This document shows, piece after piece, positions 37,101-50,300 of a stretch of 64,000 nucleotides of DNA. A model generated the notes under the pieces. That model ran no database searches. It saw nothing but the letters and a program-made list of their open reading frames with translations, and was not told the DNA's origin. The position numbers were made by a program, and so were the translations under genes. The number at the start of each line of letters is the position of its first letter. Positions within the stretch are counted from its first letter, which is position 1. The stretch is from Paragordius varius (lineage: Eukaryota > Nematomorpha), in the NCBI GenBank assembly GCA_964247055.1, contig OZ176055.1, forward strand, positions 6,200,001 through 6,264,000, in the 5' to 3' direction.

Positions 37101-40100
37101 ATTAAGGGATTGAGTGAAGAGATTGAAAAGTTTTCACCTGAACTTAACCGAAACGCTCTCTATACCAAACATGTATTTTTTTATTTTTACAAAAAATATA
37201 TATTGAATATATTATGTAATTTATTATAATTTTTTATCTATTAAGTATAAACTAATAATACCGTGCTAAAAAAATTTTATTTAAACTAAGTATCTTCTAA
37301 TATTTTATATTTTTTTTACTATAAAGTCAGAAATATCACGCCTTCCTGCCTATCTTATCGTGCAATTTGAACGCTTTTCTTTTAGCAAACAAACTGGAAA
37401 ATCGGCCAAAAAACTTAGGGTAACGTTAAATTTTTAACTATTTGCTGTTAAAATATTTCGATGTATAATTACTCTTATGGGGGAGAGTATTTCTTTTATC
37501 ATATGCCATGTTTGAAGTAACCATATTATAACCATTTTTAAATTCTCCAAGTATTTTTTATCAAAAATTATTGCATTCAAGTTAAAAATCATTCTTTTTT
37601 TAGATTCTATAAAATCAAAAGTTTGAATTAACTTTATCCGCTTTAACCAATAGGAGTTTATATATTATCTCTACATAATTAAAATCATATATTTTTATTT
37701 ATTTAGGAGGTAAAATTTCCAATAACTCTGGACCTTTTCGATTTTTGCACGGCAAATTTACGCGAAAAACTTCAAGCCATGCGTAAAGCTTATAAGCTTG
37801 TTGATGAAATAAATTTACGAAATCATTTGAATGCACACAAAAAGGATGATAATATCACCGATTTAAATCAACCATCACCAAAAAATAATGGGGAAACTGG
37901 TGTTGCTACTAAAAATATTGAACCAACTCTCGGTTTTTTACCTTAAATATATTATTTACAATTCAAGTTCACCCTTGAATTCAAATTCATCCTCAATTCA
38001 CCCTACAATTTAACTTCACCCTAAAAATAAATTATGTGTTTTTTGGCTAATATAACTCATCAATATATTTTTATGGCATAGTTTATTATTTTTTCAGTAT
38101 TATATTGAATTTAAACAAAATTCGATTTTTTTATAATATAAAAAATAGGTAATTTTTAACTTTAAAAACACATATTTTATTTTAGGGTAAATTTATCAAG
38201 GGTGAATTTGATTAATATAATAATTTATTTTTTTTACTTGGCTAACATTTTTCTTTGTGGAATAAATTGCCCTATTTTTTATACAGTGTGAATACCTATA
38301 AAATCTTGTTTTGTTTATTAATCATTGGATCTTCATCAAAATATGCCATCTGCCGAAAATTCATAAAAAGCAAGCAATGTATATTAAAAAATATTAACTA
38401 ACCTTTTTTTATATTTTTTTGGTAGATGCGTCAAAAGTCCTATCCATGACAAATACCGCTGTTTTGAAACGGGCAACTACCAATGAAGAACTATTGAAAC
38501 TTACTTCGTTTCCAGATGGTGGGTTTTTTTTCATATAAATTTTTAATTTAATTTTTGCTAGATAAATTTTAGGTCTGTAAAGCAATATTTTTTGTGTTAA
38601 AGTTTGAATCAGTTCACTTAATTTGGTATTTAACAAAAATTATTAAATTAACTTATAGTATAGCTTAGTTTTTGTATTAAAATATAAGAACAAGTCATCG
38701 CACGAAGTAATTATATCGTATTTATTTCTTAATCCGTGTATATCTTTACATTGCTCACTATATTTTTCACTGCTATCAATTTTCTTATGATCGTATTTTA
38801 TTAACAATTTTTTAAATAAAAAAAGAAGCACAATGTAACTACAAATGCAGCCATTAATTGTCCTATTTTGATTACTTTAAATAATACATTTACATTTTGT
38901 TCCTTCGAACCGGATGTTTCGACACATGTAAAAAATAAATATAAAGGAGCAATCCTTTTGAACGCCCTCGTCAGATTTGAATTGGTTTTGGCTTCTAGTA
39001 ATATAAACAACATCAAGGCGCGGCGTGCTATGACACAAATTATACACCAAATCTGTTTTTTTGGCAAAATGCCACCACATTTATGATTTGGCTAAACGAC
39101 GAATAACAATCAAAATCTAGGATGACTGCGAAATTTATTGTGCATCCAACGCGCAATTTAGTTGTAAAGCTTTCCTTTGTTACCGTATAATGTGGTTTAT
39201 AGTAACTCTGCCGTTCAAATTAAAACCCACTTTGGGGGACTCGTATGAATTATGCCGTAATTCGATACATGAATTTGGAGAGAAAATTAAATAAAAATCT
39301 ATTTCTTAAGGCTGAATATTCCACATTTATTGGAAAATATAAAAATTTGGGCCATATGAAACTTGCATCTGGAACTCCAATCAACGATTCTCACTATGTG
39401 CCACATCAGGCGGTAACAATGGATAACAAAGGGGAGCTCAACAAATAAATCTGGCGAAGTGTTTGATGCATCGTTTAGATTAATATTGCATGTCGATAAA
39501 TGATTGCTTGTTTGGTTCAACTATTTCAAGAGGAGATATTTTCACTTTATTATTAAGATTTAGGAGGCACAAATATGCTGTGACAACAGATATCGAGAAA
39601 GTGTATCGAGAAATATTGATCATCAAAGGTAACGACAGATTTTGTGGAGATATAGTTTAAAGGAAAACATTAAAACGTTTAACCTTAAAACGGTCACATA
39701 TGAGACCGCTTCGGCTCCATTCTTGGCAATTTGATCGCTACATCAATTAGCAATGGAAAACATAAATCAATATCCAGATAAAATTATAGTCGTACGGGTG
39801 CAAATACAATTCATCAGGCAGATCTCTTGAGATAGCGAATCACCAAAATCTTATCATTGGAAAAATTTCAAAAATGGCAACCGAATTATGAATTTAAAAA
39901 GAACAATGAAATAAACAACCGTTAAATTAGCTAATGAGACCATCACAAAGGTTTAAAATAAAGATGGATTCCATATATTGATATTTTCTACTTTAACATT
40001 TTAAGTAAAGATAAATTAACCAAACGAAATATCAACGATTGCTTAATTAGGGCCTTTAATCACTCACGCCAAAATTATAATGCAAAGGTTTTGGCACCTA

Positions 40101-43100
40101 AAGTTGAATTGGAATGACAATGTTCCACCTTATATTGGCGATATATAGATAGAATTTTGGATTCGATTCAATAGGGTGCACTCATTAGAGGTCCCGCGAT
40201 TCATAATATCAGACTTTACGGTAAATTTGGAGAGACATGGTTTTTATGATGCGAGTGAAATCACTTACGGAGCATGTATGTACCTAAGAACTGTAACGAA
40301 TAATATCTGAAATTGTTGTTTAATATGCTCCAAGTCACGTGTTGCTCCATCAAAGCTTTCGGAAATTGCTATGTAACTTAATTGATAAGACGGCTAAATT
40401 ATTGAAATTATCATGGATAAAGTTATGTTGGACGGATTCAAACATTGTTGTTTTTGCATGGATTTGAAATCCCCTAATAATTGAAAAACATTTGTGGCAG
40501 ACCGAGTCAAGTAAATTCAATGTAAAACAAAGGATTTTGCTTGGATTCACGTTAAAGGATATGTAATCCTGCTAATTTATTGTCTTTTATATGTTGTCCA
40601 AACGATTTTAAACAGGCGTAGTTTGCTGTTTTCAATTAGTCGTCAAAGGGACGCTTTCCGCAAGATAATCTCATTAATGAGATTCAGGACCCGCTGTGGG
40701 CACAATAACAGTTTCTTTGACAGACATTCGTCGTTTAGCAAAATCATCAATGTGGTGACATTTTGTCAAACGTTTATCAGCAATCTTAAAACACCGAAAC
40801 CAAGAAACCCGACCGCAATTCAGCCATTAACCACAGCAGAAAAACGCAAAATAATACAAGAGGAACACTTTTACCATGATAAAAAATCTTTTACAGTTAT
40901 TCCCTTATTATGAGAGTCGGTGGGCGTTTGCAATATTCTCAACCTTCGTTCGATGCCAAACCCATACAATTGCTTGCTAAATCACGCTCCAAATTAATAC
41001 GAATGAATCATTTAAACACCTTCCACGGAGAGAGGCATCTTACAATTAATGCGATTAGATCAAAATGTTGGATAGTGCAATAACGCAACTCAGTTAAGTA
41101 AATAATTAAGTGTGGTTCAATTTTAGAGCTTACCCTTGCCAAACATCGTTCCTTATGAGTAATGTTCCTATAAATCGCTTGCCTCCATAGCATCCTTTCT
41201 CACATGTTGGGGTTGACTTTTTTGGGCCCCTTACTATTCATGGAAGGAAAAAGAAGAGCTAGTTTGTATACCAAAGCTTATAGGGCCGTTTTTGCCTGTT
41301 TTTCCGCAAAGGCCGATCATATTCAACTAGTGTCGGATCTAACAACTTCAGGGTTTTCTAAGCTCTCAAAACGAGTTATTGCAAGAAGAACTAGTTCCTC
41401 AGATATTTACAGTAATAAAGAATTTTATCGGTGCTAATCGTGAATTGTACAAGGCATGGAAATTATTTGTTTTACAATAACAAAGATTCCCATCAAATGA
41501 CTTAAATAAATTGGCATTTCACCAGCAGCACCTCAATTTGGAGGGCCATGAGAAGCCCCTGTAAAATTCATCAAACATCATTTAAATATTATCAAGCCTC
41601 TAACTTTTGAGGAAATGGTTTGACTCTTTTAACTATGATTGAGCAAATTCTGAATTATCGGCCACAAAGCTTTTACCAGATGATACTAATGACTTAAATG
41701 CGGTGACACCCAATCATTTTTTATTAGTTTAATCAAATTCATATCCAGAACCATATAACATAAAACTACGATGACCAATAGATGGTAACATATAGAGTTA
41801 CTTGGCCAACATTTTTGATCCGATGCTCCAATGATAATTTAAATTTAATGCAAAAATGAAACAAACCGAAAAATAAAAATTTGTCCGGGTTTACTGGTTA
41901 TAATCAAAGAGCCTAACTTGGCACTACTACAGTGGAAACTTGGCCAAATCAAGGAAGTCTGCCCTGGTTCTGATGAAGTCGTTAGAGTGGTACTGCTCTC
42001 ATCTAATAAAATGACTAAAAGACCTTTGATAAGTCTGTATTCGCTACCTATATTGGACGATTGATCGTTCAATATGGAGAATATGTTAGCCCTTAGTTTT
42101 TGAATTAACATAAAAAACAACACATCGCTCGAATTAATCATTTAATTTTTTTTACTTTTTAATCCATCTAAACCTTTATATTATTCAATATATATTCACT
42201 ACTATCAATTCACAATGGGATTTTATTAACATTTTTTAATATTAAATAAGAAACACAATTTAAATATCAATCGTCAGCCATATTCCCTCTTTTTGTTTTT
42301 TGAATTTTAACACTTCATGACCTTTTACGGTAGTTTTCTATCCAAAAGCGATTTGAAATTATAGTTTAATAATTAATAAGGTATCTGGCCAAATTTAAAA
42401 ATATGTTTTCTTTAGCCTTTTAGGTGGATAATATATATTTTATTTTGTAAAATTGCAGAAAAATCCTCGTCTCAAACTTTTTCGCTGCCATTTTGTTCTT
42501 TAAATTTTTTTCAAATCGCTAATATAATATGCATATAAATGTAAATTAGGGTTAGAAAATGTAAATAATGAACTTTAGTAGGCTTTATTGCATTTTATTA
42601 GCAATTGATAATAAATATTGTTTTAAAATCAGCTATTTAGTTCAATCGTGTTACGGGGCTGTCCCATTTTTAGACTTTAGAAGTCACAAAATAGTAAAAA
42701 TAATTGTTTTATGTAATACAAGAGAACAATGTTTGATAATTATATTTTAATTAAAATAACTTTCAAAACAGAAGTGTTTTTACAAGATTGAGCCCTGGGA
42801 TATTACACTTTCCCAATATGTCATAACAGACAACTGAAAAGGTCATGCATGCAGTGTTAGATAAATATGCACTCACATATATTAATTCTTCGGAAATTAT
42901 TTTTTAATTATTAGATGAAGGCTCCAACAATAGTGGATATTACGATCTAAATGCCGTATTAACGCACCAAGGTCGAACACTAAACAGTGGACATTATATT
43001 GCTTGGGTCAAACGAAATGGTAAAATCCCATATAAATTTTTATTTAATTACAATAAAAACATTCAAAGTAAGAAAATTATATTTTTTGTTTCTTTTTTGC

Positions 43101-43688
43101 AAATATCCTCCATAATTACAATCTTAAAATATAAAATTGACTTTCACATCTTAACCCATTTTCTAATACAAAACGTTAGTAAATATAAATCAAGGTGGAA
43201 AAATATGTTTTTTTTATAAAAATACACTTCTTATTTACTTTTTCTCTTTAGATTAATATTCCTTTATTTTTTATTTATTTTCGCCCATAGATATTTGGTA
43301 TAAATGCGATGATAATGATATTACACCAGTTACTGAGGAACATATACTGAAGCTTGCTGGAGGAGGTATATTATAAAAATTTAAAACAATTATTTGAATA
43401 GTTTGGAGTTAATTGTCATATTTGTATTGTTTGATTTTTTTATTTCCGCAAATTGGGGAGAAATAGCTTTATGAATCCCACAATCAAAATAAATTTTATG
43501 CATTTTTTTATTAATAATTAGGTAAAACACATGTGTTTACCTCTATTGGTTTAAAATTATGTCAATACCAAAAACATTTATTCTCAGAATTTGTATTTGA
43601 TATTAACAAAAAATATCTGTGATTAGGAGATTGGCATATGGCTTATGTACTTCTTTACGGTCCACATAATGTACCACCTGCTAAATGA
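34179..43688 (+). CDS. USP14: Ubiquitin carboxyl-terminal hydrolase 14, proteasome-associated deubiquitinase, 16 exons
   Basis: USP14/Ubp6 docks on the proteasome lid by an N-terminal ubiquitin-like domain and trims ubiquitin chains from substrates. Exons: 34179-34194, 34224-34402, 34431-34503, 34713-34866, 35015-35058, 35365-35481, 35852-35922, 36288-36549, 36757-36788, 37107-37172, 37327-37419, 37707-37932, 38426-38518, 42915-43019, 43291-43365, 43627-43688; all phases agree, about 555 aa (human 494). The UBL reads VTVKWNK...SLSGVVPERQKILMKG...TLLMLGSAD. The catalytic Cys box is INLGNTCYMNAVIQCL, followed by YRQQDANECL. The His box is VLTHQGRTLNSGHYIAWVKR and the C-terminal motif is GGGDWHMAYVLLYGP. 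The extra length is in a lysine/asparagine-rich segment of exon 8 and the linker in exon 12. Introns 1 and 2 are 29 and 28 nt. Intron 13 (4.4 kb) holds a BEL/Pao fossil and a MITE. Confidence 0.95.
34195..34223 (+). other. 29-nt intron 1 of USP14
   Basis: It starts gtattt, ends aaatag and is phase 1. It joins MSTKK to VTVKW of the ubiquitin-like domain. Confidence 0.8.
34403..34430 (+). other. 28-nt intron 2 of USP14
   Basis: It starts gtaaat, ends aatag and is phase 0. Its length is not a multiple of three. Removal restores GATLLMLGSAD, the conserved end of the ubiquitin-like domain. Confidence 0.9.
35161..35328. mobile_element. Small MITE family E, copy 1, USP14 intron 5
   Basis: Inverted ends ACTAATAATTTT and AAAAATATTAG flank a core shared with 36858-37044 (ATTGTGAAATGTA and TTTACATCTCTATT). 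Confidence 0.55.
35600..35756. mobile_element. hAT-like MITE family B, USP14 intron 6
   Basis: It has ends CAGGGGGCTGTCCAAC and TTGGACACCTCCG. Flanks GTTTTAAA and GTTTAAAA look like a worn 8-bp duplication. A GGGCCGCATTTGATA block is shared with the copies at 6867-7143 and 53527-53705. Confidence 0.75.
36858..37044. mobile_element. Small MITE family E, copy 2, USP14 intron 9
   Basis: Ends are TGACTAATATTTT and AAAAATATTAGTCA. The core matches copy 1 at 35161-35328. Confidence 0.6.
38640..42295 (+). mobile_element. BEL/Pao LTR retroelement fossil in USP14 intron 13
   Basis: This is a decayed BEL/Pao-family element lying sense to the host gene. Fragments of two direct terminal repeats are recognisable near 38720-38870 and 42145-42295. 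Between them, in the usual order, lie the Pao-type reverse transcriptase region (about 39.2-40.3 kb), RNase H (about 40.3-40.6 kb) and integrase with its C-terminal part (about 41.0-42.1 kb). It is shorter than intact BEL/Pao elements, carries well over ten breaks, and is clearly old. Ends are approximate and I see no target duplication. Confidence 0.85.
42309..42860. mobile_element. MITE family A copy in USP14 intron 13
   Basis: Inverted ends TAACACTTCATGACCTTTT and AAAAGGTCATGCATGCAGTG bound a 552-bp element homologous to 8285-9207, 11840-12330 and 57545-57830. Shared blocks include ATTGAGCCCTGGG, TCAATCGTG and ATTTTGTAAAATTGCA. No coding capacity. Confidence 0.75.
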
Positions 43689-43857
43689 TCACGCATCGAT
43701 TGTGCTGTGTCTATTTGTTAACTACCATTTTGTTTTTTATATACATTGCATGTGCATAAGATTTATAATATGCTCAAAAATAAATTTAAATGCTCATTAT
43801 TATATTCTATAAATTATACTGATGAATTATATATATATATATATATTATATATAGAG

Positions 43858-44826
43858 AGTACTTAGGTTTTGGGGCTTATATTTTTTAATTGCTCCACAA
43901 CGATAAACAATTATTGAATAAAAATTTAGGTGAAATTTAAAAATTATCATAAAAATATATCATATATATTTAAAAAAGCAAACAATATAAAATTTAAATG
44001 TGAGCTTAAAGTCCCAATTTTGGACATCTTCATTAATTTTTTTAAATGGCCAGATAACCCTATACATTTTAAACATATCCTAATAGAATATGACATCAAA
44101 ATAAGTTGAAAAGACTCATACATCGCTAAATTCCTTTTAATATCGTTGAGGCGTATTTTATCGTATGTTGATTGGAGCATGGTCGAAAGGGTATAAAAAC
44201 ACTTAAATTTTACTCTTTGTATTATTCAAAGTGAAGAATATCCCCTCAGAATTTTAAATGGCCTGGTTTGCATTCAATGAAAAAACACAATTTATATTTG
44301 GCTTAATTTAAAGTCGAAAAAATCTTATATAAAAATTTTGGGGTGATAGGTAATTTTAGCAGCATTAATTCAATAGAACAATATTTTGTTGTATTTTAAA
44401 GTGTTAAAATACCGTTTCACCATTAAGCTTTATCATACCATATACTCTTTAACAAAATTTTGCTAAAATATTGTTAAGCAATATGCTTTTTTTCGAAGTA
44501 ACTTATTTTGATGTCATATTCTAGATTATATTATACGTTGTTATCGTGCAATCACGGGCGGCTCTTGCGATTATTTTGAGAAGGCCTAATTTAGAGGCCA
44601 AAAATTTGAATCTTTTGGAACCCACATCTAAAAATTAGAGTTTAATAGAGATATTGTTTCGTTTTTTATTATACTTAATAGTAATTAAGATGTTTTGGTT
44701 TGGAGTTTTTAACTTGCACCATTCATATATGCGCATGCTAATTTTGCGTTCGATATGGGGCAATTACCACAAAAGTATAAATAATTGGCTTAAATAATCT
44801 TGTAAGCCCCAAAACTAAAGCCTTAA
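43858..44826. mobile_element. Foldback element family C
   Basis: Outer ends read TTAGGTTTTGGGGCTTA and TAAGCCCCAAAACTAAAG. An inner inverted pair is anchored by AATATGACATCAAAATAAG and its complement near 44.5 kb. No ORF belongs to it. It begins about 170 bp after the USP14 stop. A weaker relative may lie at 80-690. Confidence 0.6.
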
Positions 44827-44829
44827 TAT

Positions 44830-46243
44830 ATTCTATGGGTATATTTTTGTTGATGAATAATGTTTAGTTATTCAAATATTCGTTTGTAATCTTTGTGTTT
44901 CTGGGTGTACTTTGCGAAAATTTTTATAATTTATTTTACATACATTGTTTTCCCCCTTCTATCAATGAATAAATACTTAAATTGAAAAAGCTGGATTGTT
45001 TCATTTATTATAAAATATTTTATTTATCCGAATTGGATATTGCTCCCCCAAGGGCCTTGGACCGATATTGCTAAAGACAAATTCACTAATTTTTACATTT
45101 GTACCAAGTAAAGCCGATTCTAGCCAGATATACAAAACCGCAATTGATAATTTCGATACTCATCATATTTATCAATTGCTATGGTATGATGACGAAATAT
45201 TAAAATATCAAATAAAAAAGTACCATACATGTAACCTAAATAATTTAAAAGAATTCATTTGACCTTATGAAATAGTATCGAAATAACGTAAGGACAAAGA
45301 GTAATCATTCAAACTAGGAATATTGTGTTTAATATACATATAACCAAATCATCGGCATTTAGAGATTATATTATATAAAAATTATTTTATTGAATTGGTA
45401 TTTCGATTGAATAACATCAATTAATTTCGCAAAAAAGAGAAACGGTACTGATTATTATCACTTTTATATAACTTTAAGTTTTAATATATAATATGCTTTT
45501 AAAGCAATAGCAATAATAATATTTTAATTTCCTTAATTAATTTAACAGATGAATCTTCAAAAACTTTACAATGTTTAATAATATTTATGTGCATTACTAT
45601 CTGAAAATTGTTTATATTATCATAAATTGACATAAATAGATAAAATTTTGAATGCAATATTTCTGTATTTTGGGCATAAATGGTTATCATCGTAGGGCTA
45701 AAAAATCTAAGATCATACTTTCAAAAACTAAACTCCAATTCAAAAGAGCGAAACCTTATTTCATACATTTTTAAAAAGATTTTTGACTCATATTTTATAT
45801 TTTTTAAAAATATCACTATTTTAATCTCATGATTTATAATTATTTGTCGCCAAATATCTTTTTCATATGATTTTCTTAAAATATTAAAACGGTTTAATTT
45901 TTTTAATTAAAGAATAAGTCAAAACCTCAACTCTATTTCAAACAAAATTTATATCCTTACCTAAAAAGACTTTTTGTATAATTGTATTTTATATATTATT
46001 TTAAAAATCTCACTATTTTAATCACATGAGTTATAATTATTTGTCGCCAAATATTTTTTTCAAATATTTTGTTTCATAATTATAACGGTTTATTTTCGAA
46101 ACTTATTTTTTTAAATGAAATAATAAATTTTTTTTCCATATTAAATAGATATCTTTTGTAGCTTTTAATCCTTTGCACAGTGTTAAAAAATATTTGTGGT
46201 ATATAGGTGACGCATACGAATATTTCTAGTTAATCTTCTTACC

Positions 46244-46274
<31 letters not shown>

Positions 46275-47300
46275 AAATGATATGTTGAATCAATTGAACA
46301 CAAAATAATTTATTAAAACCTCTTTTTCTAAAAATAAACTCTTCCCAAACAATGGTCAAAATAGTAAATTAATATTGAAATTTAATTTACCAGCACAAAT
46401 TATATTCGATTTTTGGCTTAGTAAATATAGTATAAAACATTATCAGTAGGCTAAATAAACAATGTTACCTCTATTTTCTGTAGATAATTATTATATTATA
46501 TTTTATTCAGATAACTAATTAAATTAATTGCTGCAAATTACATTTGTTATAATATTGAAGGAGAAAAATAGGAAAAATTAATTATTATCATCATATTTTT
46601 CTTATAAAAACTGTCATATTTTTTATTTGATTTCACAGAATATTTTTGTTATATTATTTCTGTATATTGACTGAACTTTCTTCTTCTTTTTTAATAGAAA
46701 ATAATTATTGTAGTAGAAATATAATAAATAGTGATAAATCCACCAATTATAAATTTATTTATCGTTATAGATAAAGAATATAATATTTATAAATAACAGT
46801 GTGTATATATGTTAATTTATGACAGAATGTATGATGAAAGATTTAACCTGTAATGTTATCTTCTTACCTTTACTGCGTATAGTATAGAATAGTCTCTTTT
46901 ATTGTGTGCAGCACAAGGAAAAACCTTAATCTAGTAAGTAAGGAAAAATAGATATTCACATATTTTTTTTCATATTAAATTATTAAAACATATACAGTAC
47001 AAAAATGGTAGTATATGTCATGCTTAAAATTATTAAGCAAAGTAAAAAATGTTTTCTCCTCAATGAATTTCTTTCACCAATTTTTAAATAACACAATTAT
47101 TCATTTGATTCGTTAAATGAATCCTGCCATAACGAAAAAGTGATTTTTTTCTCACCACGAAATTGCAGACTGTTACAGATCAATGGACTTGATTGAATCA
47201 CAATTTATCTGGTTTTTTCCACATTAATGTTAATTTTCGGAGAATTTTTAACACTTGTTATCAATGATAATAATTGGAATTATGCTATCCAAAACATTCA
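44830..47300. other. Intergenic, no supported gene
   Basis: The stretch is A+T-rich with a TA microsatellite near 46247-46271. An open frame at 45068-45262 has no recognisable domain or splice partner. A near-duplicated block (ATTATTTGTCGCCAAATAT) occurs twice, near 45838 and 46030, suggesting a local duplication of about 190 bp spacing. Confidence 0.6.
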
Positions 47301-50300
47301 ATGAATCTTAAACGAAACCTCCATACATTTATTCTGTTATTCCTAAATTATTGGGTATTGTTGACCGCACAAATAGTAAAAAGTTTTCTGCCCCAACCCT
47401 TATTCCATTATACGGATGTGCTGAAAAAAGGTATTATCGTTTACCTTATTTTATATATTTTAAGATTTAATTAACGGACCAAAAATTCCCTCTCAATGAA
47501 TAAAACTATTTAATTTGTACCATGGATTTTTGAATACCACCGACAATACTTAAACATACTAAAAAACCAAAAATTTCTAAAATTATATGCTACATAATTC
47601 AATCATATATATAAGTTTTAGCATATTTTAACTTACTTTTAATATGTTCACCGATTTTCCGTCATTTTAACATATATTTAGCTAAACCCCAAAACGTTTT
47701 TTGATTTTTTAAAATGAGTATAGAGCTATTTCAGAATCGTTTTACAAATATATGATAAAGGTCTGACAAGGTTAAGAATGAAACAATAAGAAAAAAATTT
47801 AATACGGAGATTCACTTAATGGAAGCTATAATAAAAAGAAAGTTCACGTACATTGGTCACATTTTAGGAAGTACAATACATCTCTTGAGAAGAATTTGAT
47901 TTTTGGAAGAGATGAAGGGAAAAGAAAAAAGGAAGACCGATGTTAAGATGGTTAGATACTGTAAAGAAGGAATCTGGTAGATGTATAAGGGAATCAAAAG
48001 AAATAACATGGGAAAGAGACAAGTAGACAGAACTAGTCATTTTAATTTCCAAGGGGTCGAATTCGACCTAAGGAATTACCTACCTACCCTAAGCGTTAAT
48101 TTCACATTTAAAGTTATAGTCCTAATAAGTGTTAATTAAACTGCGACTAGTTAGTTATGAAAGTTTTTTATGCATTTCGACGACTAATTTTATGGGTACC
48201 ACTGGTTTGTATGCTGAAAACCAGTTGTTTTTTACACATATGGTTTTTTGCATTTGTTTCTTTTGCGTTTAAATCCCAATTCTTCGGGATTTAGCCATTC
48301 CATCAAATTCCAATAGTCTCCGAAATTGAAGGTAGTTATAAAATAAGAGGACGCCTATTATCGTAGCAACTGATTATCTGGTGGAGTATAACAGTAATCG
48401 AGTGTTATAAAAACTAGGTCGCCCTACTCCTTTGATAAATTGTTCCATATATTGAAAAAATTTGGATACTCAAATGAGAATATTCAAATTAACCCAATAA
48501 ATATCTTTTAGATAGGAAAAAATATTAAATAAAAATCCCTAAATACATGTTCATATCTATATCGAAAATTTGTAATAGACATAATGCTAAGCTGTACACA
48601 TGAACAAATAAATATTACCTTCGAATTTACTCAACCTTACAGTGGCTTTGTGTTTCCAGAAGATTTTTATTATCGGCAAAACTGTTTACGACATTTTAGT
48701 GCCGAAACAACTTTCACCTATCAACTCTCAACCAATGAATGTGGTACTGAATATCAAGTAAATAAATTATTGGATTTCAAACCGTTGACTATATATATAT
48801 ACCATTTAACCTCAAAAACCTTGTACATTCCAAATTCACTTAAAAAATAAATTATGCTATTTTAGGCTTATTTAACTATAAGAAAAATATTTCTTAGAGC
48901 TTGGTTTATTATTTATTATGTATTATGTCAATTTTTGAAAATACTAAAAAATATACTTTAGATATTTATTAACACATAATTTTTATCGGGTGAATTTGTA
49001 ATGGAGTGTATTCGAAATGTTCAAGAATTTGGTGTATAAAAAAATTTAATTTTTTTATATATGTTATATTAGAACAATACCTTTAAAAATGTGATATATG
49101 TGCTTAAAAACGCAAGTTTTATCAGCCATGAAGATTTTATTTTTGAATTTTCTTGTGAACCAACTGAAACATTTCCATCCTTTATGCCCACCTACAATCC
49201 TGCTATACAATCTGAAACAAAACGCAACAAAAGGTAAATTAAAGAGTTAACTATTCACTTTTTATATAAATTATTGAAGGAAGAAATTTTGTTTTTTTCA
49301 TCAATAATAAAAACACTTGAAATTTATGTTTTCTCCTTAAGATCCATATTTATATTTTAATAAAATGAAGTATTTGCGATTTGTCGTTTTTCTACAAATA
49401 TGTTAAAAAATACGTGAACCAATCAAAATGAGATAATTTTGCGCTAACTTTCATAATGTTTACTGAGTTTTTGGAAAAAAAAATTAAATTATATAACTTT
49501 TTAACTTCAAGCATTAGATATCGATTCAAACGCAAAGTGGACCCTAAGTCCCCGACTTTAACCGTCAATTCTTTAATGGAATTGGCTCAAGTATTGCCTA
49601 ATATGTTTGGAAAAAAGGGAAAAAATAGTACCACAGTAAACACCACTGCTGGTAGCCACTCTAATAGGGCAAATCACAAAATTAACATTCCGAATGGAAT
49701 GAAAAATGCCTTCCCCAAATTAACCTACAAATTGGTAGAAGGAACTGACCCGGAAAGCTCAGAAACTCTTGATCTCCAACTGAGTCAAATAGCATCTGTT
49801 GTTGCTCTTATGGATGATAAACATTGTGAGCTAATATATATATTATATACAAGCAAATTTTCAAAAATAACCGTATATATGCTAAATACTTATAACAATA
49901 ATTAATAAATACAGCTAAGACTGGGCCTGACCGATTATGAATGCATTAAATGGTGACTGTCACCAGTAATAAGCATTCAATTTTACAAACATATGTTGTT
50001 TAGGTGATATAAATAAAAAACAATAATCATTAAATTTATAGTTGGAAATCGTAACATTTTATTCGTTTATATTTGTTTCTCATTAAAATGTTCACTTGAA
50101 TAGAAGCAATCAAGGTTATTAAAACATATATTTTTAAATGTGGTAAATGCTTGACATAATCTGATTAAATTCCTGCATTTGGACCAGTATTAGTTTTAAA
50201 TAGGTCAAAAGCCCGACCCTTGATGCTTAATAAAAGTTTGGCCTCGTAAATTTATACTTTAAAAGTAATTTTTATCAAAATTGTTTAAATATTTTATCAT

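Noticed and set aside
41845-42141. 98-aa minus-strand ORF
   Set aside because: Antisense to the 3' part of the BEL/Pao fossil.
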